Both the position numbers and the translations under genes were made by a program. The notes below the pieces were generated by a model. It was given only the letters and a program-made list of their open reading frames with translations, was not told the origin of the DNA and searched no databases. Shown here piece by piece: positions 45,751 through 57,410 of a DNA stretch of 64,000 bases (within the stretch, counting starts at the first letter, position 1; every line of letters starts with the position of its first letter). This stretch comes from Hydra vulgaris (taxonomy: Eukaryota > Cnidaria > Hydrozoa > Anthoathecata > Hydridae): contig NC_088920.1 in NCBI RefSeq assembly GCF_038396675.1, positions 68,977,001 to 69,041,000 on the forward strand. Direction: 5' to 3'.

Positions 45751-48237
45751 TTAACCATGAGCGAGACTAGGTTTTTTCAAAGCGAGACGAGAAGTTAGTA
45801 CTTCTCGTGAGACCGAGAATGAGACCAGACGAGAAATTTAACAATTTTTGAAAACAAATTTATTAAAATGTAAACATGGTTTTGACAAATAGACACAAAT
45901 GACATTTGTCAAATGTAAACAAATTTTTCAAATATTAATTCAGAATATTTTTGTCAAACTTTTCCAACAAGACAATGTTTTCTCTGATTAAGATGATTTG
46001 TTTTACTTTTTCTGGGTGTACTTTTTCTGGGTGTGTCTGGATGATCGGACGACATTTCCACCTGAGCTAAAAACTCTCTCTGATTTAGTTGAACTTGCTG
46101 GAATAGCTAAAACTTGTCTGGCTAATGAAGAGAGTTCTGGCAATGTATTTGAATGCAATTTCCACCAATCAAGAATCGGAAAGTCTTTTTTGGCATCAGG
46201 GAGATATTCATACTGGCACATTTCGCTCAAAATAGGATTCAGTTCAGATGTTGGCTCTTGTGTTTCAAGTCTGACGTTTAACTTGCTCTTCAGTTTTGAA
46301 TTAGGGGACAAATCTGCTGAAAAGACTCTGGCAACATGTTGACACTCAACATTATCCTTAACCTGTGAGGCTATCCATTCTTTTGTTGTTTGAAATTTTT
46401 TGAAGAGCTTCAAGTGATGTCCCTTTAAAGCAGGATTTAAGTAGTTTGCTGCAGCACTCAATAAGTTTCCAGTGTGACAAAGATGAAATCTTTTCTCAAT
46501 GCAGCTTTTCAGGTTTTTTGCATACAAGACACCGTAGCCATTTTTTCCATCCGTCTCAATAAATTGATCAATTTTGTCATGAATTAAATAAAGAGAATCG
46601 GCGACAGTGTTGATTGATGGAATAGACTCAGCCGACCACGTTTCTGTAGCTTCTTTAAGTGGTGCCAAAATTTCTACTTCTCTCTCGATTGATTTCCACT
46701 GTGATGCACTGATGGTCTTTGAAGAAAAAATATCTTCATTTGCAAATAAGCTGATAAATGAACTCTTTAGATATAGGACAGAAGCCATGCAATCCAGTTC
46801 ACTACTCCATCTTGTGTCAACAGATTGGCGTTACTGTTTAAATTGATTTCTTGAGCGTCTGATTCTGATTCAAGCAACTCAGCTGCAACTGTTAACTGGT
46901 GAGTTAAAGAAGCCAAATCTTTGCATGTTTGTAATGCATCATCCATTCCAGCAGTAATTCAAAATGAGTCTCGAACTGCACATTGCTAAATATGATTGTT
47001 GCACAAGTATTGGTCAAGACACATTGACAATTTGACTGCAAGTTTCATGTTTCTTACCTAATCGTTCACACAGTACATTGGCAAATCAGCAGGCAAATTT
47101 AGTTCCTCTAAGAAAGAATCCAGCTTTCCTTCAATTAAGATACCTGTGTGTCTGCCTGGGAACTGTTGGACATGGAGTGTCCAGTGATGTAGTCTCCAAT
47201 TTTCGTCAATAGCATAAAAAGTTTAAGAGATGTAGCTGTCCTGAGCTCTAGAAGTCCAAAGGTCAGAAGTAAATGCAGCACTTTTTAGATTTAACATAAT
47301 CTCTGTTATTATGCTCTTCATTCCAGCTTGAACTTCTCTTGACCGAATTAAAAGCTTTCTTGAATATGTTGTTCTGTGATGAAGGCTCAGTTTAGGATTT
47401 GCAATGTCAAACAATTTCTTGAAACCTCTTCCTTCGACTGCTGAAAAGGATGCCAGATCAGTGCAAAAGTAATCCAGCATTGCAGAGTCAAACTGTTTTT
47501 GAATGGAATTGTCTTTGTCATATTTGGACTTTGTTTCAAGCATTTCCACCATGGTTCGTTGTTTCTTCTTAGGAGGAGGAAGAAGAGAGTCGTCAATTTT
47601 TTCAGAATACTCAACGTAATCTTAGCAGTGTTTTTTTTTGAGGTGACGATGAAGTCCGCTTGTGTTTCCATCTTTTGTTTTCAAAGACTTTTTGCACGCC
47701 TTGCATTCAGCACCGCCACTTGTTTTTTGAAAATATCTCCAGATTTTGTTTTTTCTTGGTGACATTTTTGATCGTTGAAATGAGGCAAGAATATTTCTTT
47801 TCAATATGAACAATATATGTCAAGTTGAATTCCACTGGTAAACTAATGAAATTAAGTCGAAAGTGCACCATTTTATACAAAAAGTTTATGTATTTAAAAT
47901 TTAATTAAAAATATTTAAAATCTAATTAAAATTTTTAAATTAGATTTTTTTTTAAATCTAATTAAAAAATCTAATTAAAGATCTATTTAAAATTTTAATT
48001 TGTTTTTGTCAAAAACAAATTAAATCTTTAATTAGATTTATTAAAATCACGGAGTCAAAATATTAATTTATTAAAAAAACAAATTATTAAGCATTTTGTG
48101 AATTATAATAATTTTTCATTTGGAAAATAATATAATATTTAAGTCTCGTTCTACTTCTTGCGAGAATTTTCTATTTCTCGTTTTTCACGAGAAGTCCCAT
48201 TTCTCACGAGAAACGAGACGAGATCTCACTCATGGTT
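45751..48237 (-). mobile_element. BED-finger hAT transposon in an intron of the Ig-type gene
   Basis: Ends begin AACCATGAG(T/C)GAGA in inverted orientation, with many CGAGAAG/CTTCTCG motifs in both subterminal regions, as hAT transposase sites usually are. Flanks are GATTTAAC (45743..45750) and AATTTAAC (48238..48245), an 8-bp duplication with one mismatch. The 2.5-kb element encodes one hAT transposase on the minus strand, with stops. It ends 40 bp from the 36-bp exon at 48278. Confidence 0.8.
46003..47765 (-). pseudogene. hAT transposase with BED zinc finger (broken)
   Basis: ATG at 47765 (MSPRKNKIWRYFQ). The BED finger ECKACKKSLKTKDGNTSGLH followed by RHLKKKHC is complete. An in-frame TAA at 47624..47622 follows it, after which the same frame continues (KIDDSLLPPPKKK, then the RNase H-like start AAFTSDLWTSRAQDSYIS). 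A second stop at 47225..47223 and a frameshift around 46800..47000 separate the last 260 residues, which carry the C-terminal dimerisation block PILDWWKLHSNTLPELSSLA and SERVFSSGG. All hAT landmarks are present, so the copy was once full length. The very C-terminus contains a 12-bp duplication (TQKKYTQKK). Confidence 0.85.
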
Positions 48238-48277
48238 AATTTAACTAATAAACATTTATTAAATTTAAATATATTAC

Positions 48278-48313
48278 CTCCTGTGTCATAATCTTGACGA
48301 ATATAGTCCGAAC
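48278..48313 (-). CDS. Ig-superfamily membrane protein, 36-bp juxtamembrane exon (candidate)
   Basis: Bounded by TTATATTATAG|G and GGAG|GTAATA, exactly 12 codons in phase 1-1, reading SDYIRQDYDTG between the Ig domain and the membrane exon. Skipping it would also keep the frame, so it may be a cassette exon. A hAT transposon ends 40 bp downstream. Such a short exon can arise by chance; the support is two good splice sites, matching phase and an acidic, non-AT-like peptide. Confidence 0.55.
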
Positions 48314-48733
48314 CTATAATATAATGAAAGTATGTTTTAATACTTTAATAAAATGAAATAATCAATAATATAATAAAAAAACAAAAAAAATAATATAATA
48401 AAATGAAATAATTAATAAAATGAAAGTATATTTAAATATAAAAAAAATGTGCTGTTCTTTGATTTAATATTTAAATACTAAATCAAACAATAGCAAAAAA
48501 AGTTGAATACAGCCACAAAGCTATATTAACGGTACTTAAAATAAAATTCATTAGAGAAGGTTCTGTAAAATGTTATTTTTGAGATCTTATTATTTTATTA
48601 GAAAAAATTTAAGGAGGTACCCCTCTGTTTTTATATCTTAAAATCAGAGGTGGGTAAATTGATTAATGGTAATATGCTTATAGTAAATTAGGAATAATGC
48701 ATTAATTTTTGAAAATCCATTATATTGCCATGG

Positions 48734-48784
48734 TTACCCTAAATACCCCTAAAATTACCAAAATTTTAGGGGTATTTAAGGTAA
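48734..48784. repeat. 23-bp-arm hairpin
   Basis: TTACCCTAAATACCCCTAAA... pairs with its complement at 48762..48784 with one mismatch and a 5-nt loop. Probably the core of a foldback element. Confidence 0.8.
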
Positions 48785-49183
48785 TCGTTTTATTGTATTT
48801 TAACTTCATGCCAGTCAAAATGCAATAAAATGGATACATTTACACCATTTAATATTGAAATAAAATATTGTCATGAGGCAGGGCTATAACTTTTTGTCGC
48901 CACCACAACTGGATGAACAAAGTTCAGAGTGAAATCTTTTATCTATTTATTGACAAAAAACTTTTTTATAAATAAAATAAAATCTATTTGGTTAATATCA
49001 TATGAGTATAAAATGGTAAACTCTTTATGAAAATTTTATGGAAAAATATCATACTGTTCTCCAAATATATGCCAGCGTACACAAATTGCTATTCTGAGAA
49101 AAGCATGATTAAAATAAAAACTTTAAATACAGAAAAGTTTTATTCATAAAATTGGTAAAAAAAAAAAGTATTCAAATTTTCAA

Positions 49184-49233
49184 ACTGGTTTCAAACTCAA
49201 ATTTCCACCTGGAAATTTGAGTTTGAAACCAGT
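49184..49233. repeat. Perfect 24-bp-arm palindrome with 2-nt spacer
   Basis: Arms 49184..49207 and 49210..49233 are exact inverse complements (ACTGGTTTCAAACTCAAATT... ). It lies just beyond the C-terminal side of the Mutator-like transposase remnant. Long perfect inverted repeats like this are unstable, so it is either recent or maintained. Confidence 0.9.
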
Positions 49234-49289
49234 GGAAACAGCAATGCTAATACTCCTGTGAATTCACCTGTACCACCAAAGCCTTTTTC

Positions 49290-49846
49290 TCCTTTTTTTT
49301 AATTCCGCAGCTGCAACCCAGCTCTCTTTTGGTAATTTCCAATGCATTTCAGCTTTTTGATTTCTATATCAGCGTATGTATTTTTAACATTCGTTAAAAA
49401 TACATACGCTTCAATAGAACGTTGAAAAACACTTTTTGCTCCTTCTAGCTCCATATCTACAGCAGAACCTTGGTAAAGAAAAATAAAAACATGGAAATTT
49501 TTCCATTGTGCATAAGCAGTTGGATTAGTCTTTTGGAAGCCTTGAGTAACACTACAAAATTTACAATATCTGGACATGACTTCAACATCTAACACTTTGC
49601 CACAACAATAGAGATAACAGAAAAAATTCTGTTCAGCAATGAATATCTTCGTTTGTGCCATATACCATCGCAGAATACACAAGTATCAGTTTGTGCCAAA
49701 GATGTTATTTGCAATTTATTTTCAGCACTTATCGTTGTTTGCACTGAGATGGTTTTAACAGCTGTTGCAATTACTTTTAGCAGTTTTTCAAAATTGTTTT
49801 TGATTATAGGCTTAAATTCTACAAAAAAATTTTTATGCCTGCTCAT
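49290..49846 (-). pseudogene. Mutator-like transposase-domain remnant
   Basis: Across shifting frames the minus strand reads DGIWHKRRYSLLNRIFSVIS, KVLDVEVMSRYCKFC, YQGSAVDMELEGAKSVFQRS and IEIKKLKCIGNYQKRAG, in that order. These are consecutive blocks of a Mutator-type transposase domain common in arthropod and cnidarian elements (DG.W..RG..S..G, VLD...S..C..C, G....ME..GA). The acidic GDGDS-like block is lost. Several frameshifts. Upstream residue traces (to about 50200) are too eroded to call. Confidence 0.65.
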
Positions 49847-50463
49847 CCATTGGCCAATAATTGCATGAAATAAATTATTTGCTTAATAATATCAAATCCC
49901 TTTTTGATATAATTGTTGATAGAGGTGTAGAATTGATGAATATAGTTGCTATCTTTTTTCAGACACTTAAGATTTAACAAGGAAGATTAAAATATGTTGT
50001 TTATAACATTTTTCACCGAATAAGAGTGAGACTACCACATTCTGGACACAGAAAGGAACTAAAAGCAAAAACTAAAAAGCAACTGATATGATGACCAGAT
50101 ATACAACATTTCAAAATAAGTGCATCTTTTAAGTCTTCGACTATACAAGATGAAGCTGACAAATTAAGTGAGTTTTCAATATTTGGTTTCGAAACATAAG
50201 TGCTGTTAGCAGACTGCTAAATTTATTATTTATTTTATAGCAGCATTTAAATTTAGTGTTGGCAACTCAATATTTACACTATCAGAAACAATATTCTCAG
50301 ATTTGTTAACAATCTTCATAAATCTTTTTCTTTAAAAGTGAGTTTGAGTATGTTGCTTTACTCAATAATCTTTTCCCATTTTTACTAATAAAACTAAACT
50401 GATAAGATAACACTAATTGTTGTACCTGATTGATATATCGAGTCTCATGATGTGATTGTACTG

Positions 50464-50535
50464 TCACGGAAAAAACTGTCCGTCGAAGAAAACTGTCCAA
50501 TAGGACATTTTACTCCGGAGTAGATTGTCTGCATT
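50464..50535. repeat. TCCGGAGTA-motif cluster, left
   Basis: Contains AACTGTCC twice and TTTTACTCCGGAGTAGATTG. The same words recur at 53595..53710 in the opposite arrangement, so the two clusters may be subterminal ends of one 3.2-kb element. Confidence 0.5.
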
Positions 50536-50892
50536 GAATATGAAATTTCATAAGACAAAATAGCTTAAAAAAGATTTCAGATGCTTTGAAGTAAGACGGA
50601 TTAAGAACGTAGAGAGTTTTTAGAGAAAAAGAGTTTTATTTTGTATAATTAAAGTTACTTTTAGAAATACTGTCATCATAGTTTTTATTCATAGGAGTGT
50701 TATTATTATTAGTTCCTGAATTTAGTTATTATTATTATTATTATTTAATAATAATATTTACTACAATAATAATAATACTGTAATAACTAATTTAATTAGT
50801 TTTAGATGGAACTAGAGATGATAGCTCTTTTCACCAGTGATATACTGCATTAAAATAAAACATACTAGTATTTAATAATTAGGCAAATATGT

Positions 50893-51060
50893 CGTTTTTT
50901 TCCCTGCACTTCAACCCTTTGTAACTCTCTCCCATCTTCCTGACTCAGACAAACTTTAACTTTTTTAAGTCCACCGTCTCCTTGCTCTATAGTTCTATTT
51001 TTTTCCAGTAACTCCTAAATTAATACTGGCTGCTTACAGCCTTGTTGGGAGTGAATCAGA
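50893..51060 (+). pseudogene. LINE 3' UTR fragment (same family as 3762..4905)
   Basis: Shares with the end of the LINE at 4900 the words TTCCAGTAACT and GCTTACAGCCTTGTTGGGAG, in the same order and spacing, ending in an A-rich tail. Only the extreme 3' end is present. Confidence 0.7.
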
Positions 51061-51067
51061 ATAAAAT

Positions 51068-51120
51068 AAAACTTAGTATATGAAATATATAATCATTCTA
51101 TATTTCATATACTAAGTTTT
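51068..51120. repeat. Perfect 22-bp-arm hairpin
   Basis: AAAACTTAGTATATGAAATA... at 51068..51089 pairs perfectly with 51099..51120 around a 9-nt loop. It lies between the LINE tail and a (TA)n array. Confidence 0.85.
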
Positions 51121-51129
51121 TTTTACATA

Positions 51130-51231
<102 letters not shown>

Positions 51232-51254
51232 TACAAAATTTATATATTTTATAA

Positions 51255-51520
51255 GGCAAGGTGAATTAATCCAAATGTTCAAATTAGTAAAACAAATTGA
51301 CAAACTAAATTTGCTTGACGTAATTGAATATTTTAATACTATTTGTCAAGCAAGAGGTCAAAATTAAAAATGCATAAGAAGTCAATAATACAATCAGACA
51401 AAATTTTTTCACTAATAGAATTGTAAATGACTGGAATGTATTAACACAAGAAATCATAGTCTCCAAACGTAAATCAATTTAAAAACAACATTTATAAATA
51501 CTTTAAATTTTAACCTCAAA
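51255..51520 (+). pseudogene. LINE C-terminal fragment
   Basis: Reads RQGELIQMFKLVKQIDKLNL, then pieces of KSDKIFFTNRIVNDWNVLTQ in another frame, the usual C-terminal block '(R)G..I..FK....FF..R....WN.L' of CR1/L2-type LINE reverse transcriptases. Short and frameshifted. Confidence 0.55.
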
Positions 51521-53590
51521 TCTCAGATCTTATGTATTGTTTTTAATCCTTGTTAACTTTTTTGGCTGTTATAAACTGAAATTCAATGTAATTTCAGTTT
51601 CAACTCTAAAAATTTACAGCGCCATTTCTATAAATTCTATAATAAAATATCTATTAATAATTTTGATTATATAAAATTTTAATATATAATTACTACTAAT
51701 AATACTAATTGTAGTATTATTGTATTTTGATAAAGACACGAGTCATATCATAATAGTATTATGATGTTATTCTTTTTTTTTATTTTTGTATCTATATGTA
51801 TGTGTGTGAGTTACATTTTCAGTTGTGAGTGTCATAAAGTTTCATATCAGATTTAAAATCAAGTATTAGTTTAAAGCGTTATTGTTCTTCTTCTTTATAT
51901 TTATACTTATTTTGTCTATAATTTTATTTATGCTGGAGCTTTATTTGTTTATTTGGATTTATTTATTTATTTTATTTATGCTTGGAGTTTGAAGAAGTTT
52001 TTTGTTATAAGGTTTCAAAGACTTAAAGTTTTTGATTTGTTTTTATTATTAAATAATTATATTTAAAAATATGATTCTTTTTTATTCCTTTATTTTATTG
52101 ATTTTAACTTTGCCATTATTTTATTTTAGTTTGCCTACTGTTGAAATATGATTTTAATTTAGTAAACTTCCATGAATTTAAGTTTACTTTATTAATCATT
52201 CACCAACAGTTAAAGAAAAATTGAACTCAACTCAATAAAGGTAGGATTAGTTTTATTTTCAGGTAACATTGCAAAATATGATTTAACTGTAGTTAGATAA
52301 TATCTTATTGCTGTTTTGTACGATTATTTAATTACATTTATTGTACATTTATTTACATTTATTTACTCTACTATAATGTTTGTTGAACTATTTCTTAAAC
52401 CCCACAAATTATACCTTATCTAATCAAACAAACATATCATCGTTGTTTATGCAGTTGTGTGTCATTAATTGAACAGTTTATTTAATAGAATAGTGACAAA
52501 CTAAAGCAGTTACCAACTGCTTTAGCTTATTATTATTGTTGTTTAAAAAAAAATACTGATTCTTTTTAAATTATAAAATTATCTTATCATTCTTGTAATT
52601 GTTTCAGCTGGTTATTTTTATCATTGTTATTTGTATCATTAATATTAGCTGGTATTTACTTAAACTTTTCGTAAATGACCTACATTATTAGGTTTTTGTC
52701 AAAATATACAATTTGGTTGACAAAGTCAACCAGTTTGGTAGATGCAATTTTTAAAAAAACTTACTTTAGTTTCTTAAATAAAATGGATTAAGTGAATGAT
52801 GAAAAAGAAGAACAAGACTTTCTCAATGTTAATATTTACTTAACTAAAGGGGTCTATCCCATTAGTTGTACTCTCAATGAAAAGAGAATATATGTTTTCC
52901 AGGTTTAGAATGGAAGGTAATAAATTAAAAAATATGACAAAGAAGGGTTTATGGGTTGAGATTATTTTTTGCAAAGAGCAGAGAAAGTAAATTATTTGTT
53001 TTTGTCATAGTAAACATCTTACTTATCACCTTAGAAGAGCAAGCACTACAAGGTTTCAGAACGTTTTTACTGGCCTGGAAATTTTTGATAAAAATTTTTC
53101 TATCATAATGGCAGATCTAAGCAGTTAAAGCAAAAATAGAAAATCCATTTTTTATTTAAGATAATTGTTTAAAACTTAAAATATTATCATGAGTTTACTA
53201 CGATTCTGCTACAGTCCCTCATGTAATTGTAGAAGAGTACACCCTGAAAATTTCAAGTTTTCATTTTCAATTTTATGTTTTGTACAAGGTCAAAAAAAAA
53301 GATTTCTGTTTAAAACACATTTAAAATATATATCAGTAATATATGTGGCAAAAGTTACTTAGGTACTTCTTAAATTTTTTTAAACTTATAAACCGGTAAA
53401 AAATAACCTTGTGAACTAAAATGCTTCAGGTTTATTTGTATGAGTTACATGATGCATAATATTACTATGTTAATTATATTAATATTATGCTTAGTGTATA
53501 CTATATAAAGTGTTAAGGTCTTCTTTTTGCCGCAGAATAATGCGCGAGTTCTCAAACCATCGTTTAAACAAACGCTAAAACACATTGCTT
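51521..53590. other. AT-rich spacer, no gene supported
   Basis: Includes a small perfect hairpin AAAGCAGTTACCAACTGCTT at about 52503. No family motif in either strand. Confidence 0.5.
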
Positions 53591-53594
53591 GAGT

Positions 53595-53710
53595 GGTCCG
53601 AAGTAAATAATCCGCAAAAAAGTAGGACAGTTTACTCCAACGTAGGACAGTTTGCTCCGGAGTAAATTGTCCTAGACAAACAAGGACGTTTTACTCCGGA
53701 GTAAAATTTA
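53595..53710. repeat. TCCGGAGTA-motif cluster, right
   Basis: Three TACTCC(GG) words, including the perfect palindrome TTTTACTCCGGAGTAAAA and AGGACAGTTTGCTCCGGAGT. Inverse counterpart of 50464..50535. Confidence 0.55.
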
Positions 53711-54054
53711 CACTTAACCAAATGCGTTGCTATGGCATTGATAGAGATGTCACTTGGAACTATTTTATTCAAATGGAAAATTTTAAAAAGTTATGGATTA
53801 ATGTGCAACTTTTAAAACAGTTTTTATGATCCTACACATATGGAAGTAGTTAAAAATAATTTTTTTTTGTTGAAATTTTTGAAATTTCAAGGAGGATAGC
53901 CCCATAACAAAATATACTAGACACTTGTAATTTGCTAACTACATGCAGCTAAATTGACCTACTTAGTTAGGGTCACTTCTCTGAGTTGGTATTGATTAAA
54001 CTTAAAATATAAACAATAATTTAATTTTTAACAGTAAATTACTAACTTTGTTTA

Positions 54055-57000
54055 GGGTAAGTTGGCGAATTTCGGGCAGCATTGAATCACATTTCAGTCG
54101 AGTCATTTTTAGTTTTGAGGAGCATATTTTTTTCGGAAAGTACTCAGCACTTTTTAAGGATTTAACCACCCCCCTCCCTCCTCATTTAATTACAAGAATC
54201 GCTCATGTTAATAAAATTATTATTGTTTTACGCTTTAGTTATTAAAATCCTCTTCCATTCAGTTACCGTTAAAGCTACATCGGTAGTCTAAATATCTAAA
54301 ATAATAAATACGTTGAAAAATGTAAAAAAAAAAAAAATTTACAAATTATTATTTTTTTTAGTATAAAAAAGTTCTGTACGAACTAATAAGGCATATTTCA
54401 TGCAATCTTTCCAAAATTTAATTTCAAAGTACTAGATTTCGTGCATTTTTTATTTTTATTTAACTATTATTTCATTTATTTAACACCCAATGTAATTTAC
54501 AAGATAATAAGAAAAATAAGACAGTTATTTCTGGTGATTTTCACCTAAGAATTTAAACTTCCAGAATTTATTTAAATTTTCTCTTTTCTCTTTTGCACTC
54601 CAGCACTCTAGTGCATACTTCAAATTTGTTCAACTTCGGAGGGAGTTTCAATTTTAGAAAGTACTACTTTTACCTTTTTTTTTATTTTGAATTAAATTTT
54701 GAAAACTTAACATTTGAAAACGGCATAGGTCCCGGATATCACCAAAAAACGAATGTCGAAATAAAGGGTGTGAAAATATAATGTTTGCAGTTGATTTATT
54801 ATTAAGAAGACGAAGGAACAAGTTTAATTTATTTTGCTGAATTCTTTTTTGAAATTTCCTGGATTTTAAATAGCGAATTCGTATAGTTCTTACTGTGTTT
54901 CAAAACATTTAAAAACAATTTTAGTGCACTCCATCCAATTATACCTAGCTTTTTCATCAACGCAGAATTATTTTCACATAGTTCACACAGCTCTATACTA
55001 TAAGAGATTTTTTCATCTATATTTGTATAACTGAGTGAAGCAAAAATTGAATATTTAGTATCCCATGTGATGTCTAAGTTTATTCTTAAAGATTTTTTTT
55101 TTATTGACGTTTTTGAATGGTTTTTGCGGTTTAAAATAATTTAAAAGCACTGTTAAGTTTACTTAAAAAATTTTCAAAGAAAAAAACACAGTGAAAACTA
55201 ACAGCTGATTATTTTCATGAAATTCTTTTAAACAATTTTTTGTTTGAAATCAACTTTGATCTTGCAAAGACTATCAGTATTATGTTTGAAATCAACTTTG
55301 ATCTTGCAAAGACTATCAATATTTTGTTTGAAATCAACTTTGATCTTGCAAAGATTATCAATATTATGTTTGAAATCAACTTTTATCTTGCAAAGACTAT
55401 CAATATTATGTTTGAAATCAACTTTGATCTTGCAAAGACTATCAATATTATGTTTGAAATCAACTTTGATCTTGCAAAGACTATCAATATTATGTTTGAA
55501 ATCAACTTTGATCTTGCAAAGACTGAATGGATTGTATAATAAACATTTTCTAATTTTTAAATCAAGTTGTTACTCTCAATTAACTATGAACACCAAAAAC
55601 AAGCAAAAGTACCAAAAAAATCAAAAAAAACAACTATTATGGCCATAGTTGGGTAGTTGGGTTCGAGATGTTCGAGAGAATTTGAGATTTTCATGGAGAA
55701 AGCAAGTATAAAATATACCTGCTCAGGCAATTGGGGGTGGAATAAATGGTAAATATGGTAAATATGGTAAAAATATAACATTATGTTCAATATAATTTTC
55801 GATGAATATTAAAATTGCATAAAGTTTAATTTTTTTTTTTTTACTTTTAGGTTGCAAGCCTGCTTTAGAAGAAAAAGAAGAAGCAAGAGAAAAATTTTTT
55901 GATTAAAACAGCAAAAAAAGAATGTTATTTTTCAAAACCTAACAAAGTGAAAAATCTTTTAAACAAGAACAAATAGCATTATATAGCAGAGCATCAACTC
56001 TGCAATAATTAAAAAAGCCGTATCATAGCTAATAGAAGATTCGTTTATAATTTGCCAAGCTCAGCAGATAAATAATGGCTAAATTAAATATTCTGAATGT
56101 ATAATAAAGTAATGACACAATATTTTTAAACCTGATTGACTTATAATTGTTTGGCATCTTGTTTTTGTTCTGCTTAACATTGTTTTTTTATTTATAATTA
56201 TATGAATAAAAAAACAACCTTATAAAAATAGCATTTAGATCTTGCAAGGAGAATGTTTGGAAATTTGGGCCAACACCGTGTTCAAATTAAGCAATGGTTT
56301 ACTGACCTGGAGAATTATTGGGCTAAAAAACCCTAAATAAGTTACAAAAAAATTCAAATAGAATGTTTAAAAGGTTTTCAGAATGTTGATGGTATAAACC
56401 CTATCACAAAAATATAAATAACGGTTCTTAGCTATGTATTATCTTTATTATTATATATTTTTATACCTAGTTGGAAAATACCAAAAACCTCTGTTTATAC
56501 TTTCTGGCGCAAATCTGCCTACAATTTAGATTGTATAAATCCATATGGTTATGTTCTAGATAGATCTATTAACTAGTGGATTTCTAACAATTTCTTCTTT
56601 TCATGGCGAGGAAATGACGTCTATTCAACCTTAAAGTAATATTTTACTTTTGCCATAAATATTTTTATGGACGGCCTCTCAATGCATATAAAGTATGTTC
56701 TGTCAAAACAATAGAACTTTGTTGGATTCAAATGCAGTTTTCCAGCGAATGCTATCCATCTGATATATTCTTAAATAGTTTTTTCAAACCCTTAAAGTTA
56801 AAAACCATAATAACGGGCTGGATCATTGGGACTCATAACTAGCCCCGGGTCCAACTTTAAGTTAAGTTCCAGCACTGGTTTCAAATCCAAGTGAGATATG
56901 TTATCACTTGGAAAACTTTTTACAAAGAAATGTATGAATTATCTAATAACGCATCTTAAATAAATCTGCCAAATTAAACACACAAATAAAGTGCACAAAT

Positions 57001-57132
57001 TTAAATTTTACATCATCAACTAGCACAAAATTGCGCAAATCTATAAAAAATACCAAAATGAAAACAAAGAATAAAAGAAACGGTGTTTGCGGCAAATGTT
57101 AACTAAACTGCCCAAAATTCACCAACTTACCC
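54055..57132. mobile_element. 3.1-kb element with GGGTAAGTTGG inverted ends
   Basis: The left end GGGTAAGTTGGCGAATTTCG and the reverse complement of the right end (GGGTAAGTTGGTGAATTTTG) match at 24 of 26 positions, continuing with GGCAG. No matching target duplication is evident. The interior holds a 42-bp tandem repeat but no recognised transposase, so it may be non-autonomous. The unusual GC content of the ends against the AT background supports a real terminus. Confidence 0.65.
55241..55530. repeat. 42-bp tandem repeat, seven copies, open in two frames
   Basis: Unit TTTGAAATCAACTTTGATCT then TGCAAAGACTATCAATATTATG, very uniform. Because 42 is a multiple of three, it produces open frames encoding a repeated 14-residue peptide (FEINFDLAKTINIM in one frame). 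There is no other sign of translation. Confidence 0.9.
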
Positions 57133-57410
57133 TCAATTAAAGTTCACAAGTAAATTCAAGCCTAAAGCTATCACAGAAGAGAGGTCAGATAGATTTTGGA
57201 CCTAATGAAAGTAACCAAAATGTGATGACTTTTTCTTATGTAGAACGGAATTCTTTTTTGAGTCGAATGATGGAACTTCGCCCGGAAAGTCACTGTTTTA
57301 CTTAACGTAACAAAACAAAAAATGGTTAAAATCAGTGTGCCTAATTTTGGCGCCAATTCAGTTTTGAACGTATTCAAATAGATTTACTTAAAAAATATTT
57401 TCAGTTTGTT

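Noticed and set aside
55240-55648. Open frames of 99 and 134 residues with a repeated peptide
   Set aside because: They exist because the 42-bp repeat has no stop in two frames. No start context, splice sites or family match.
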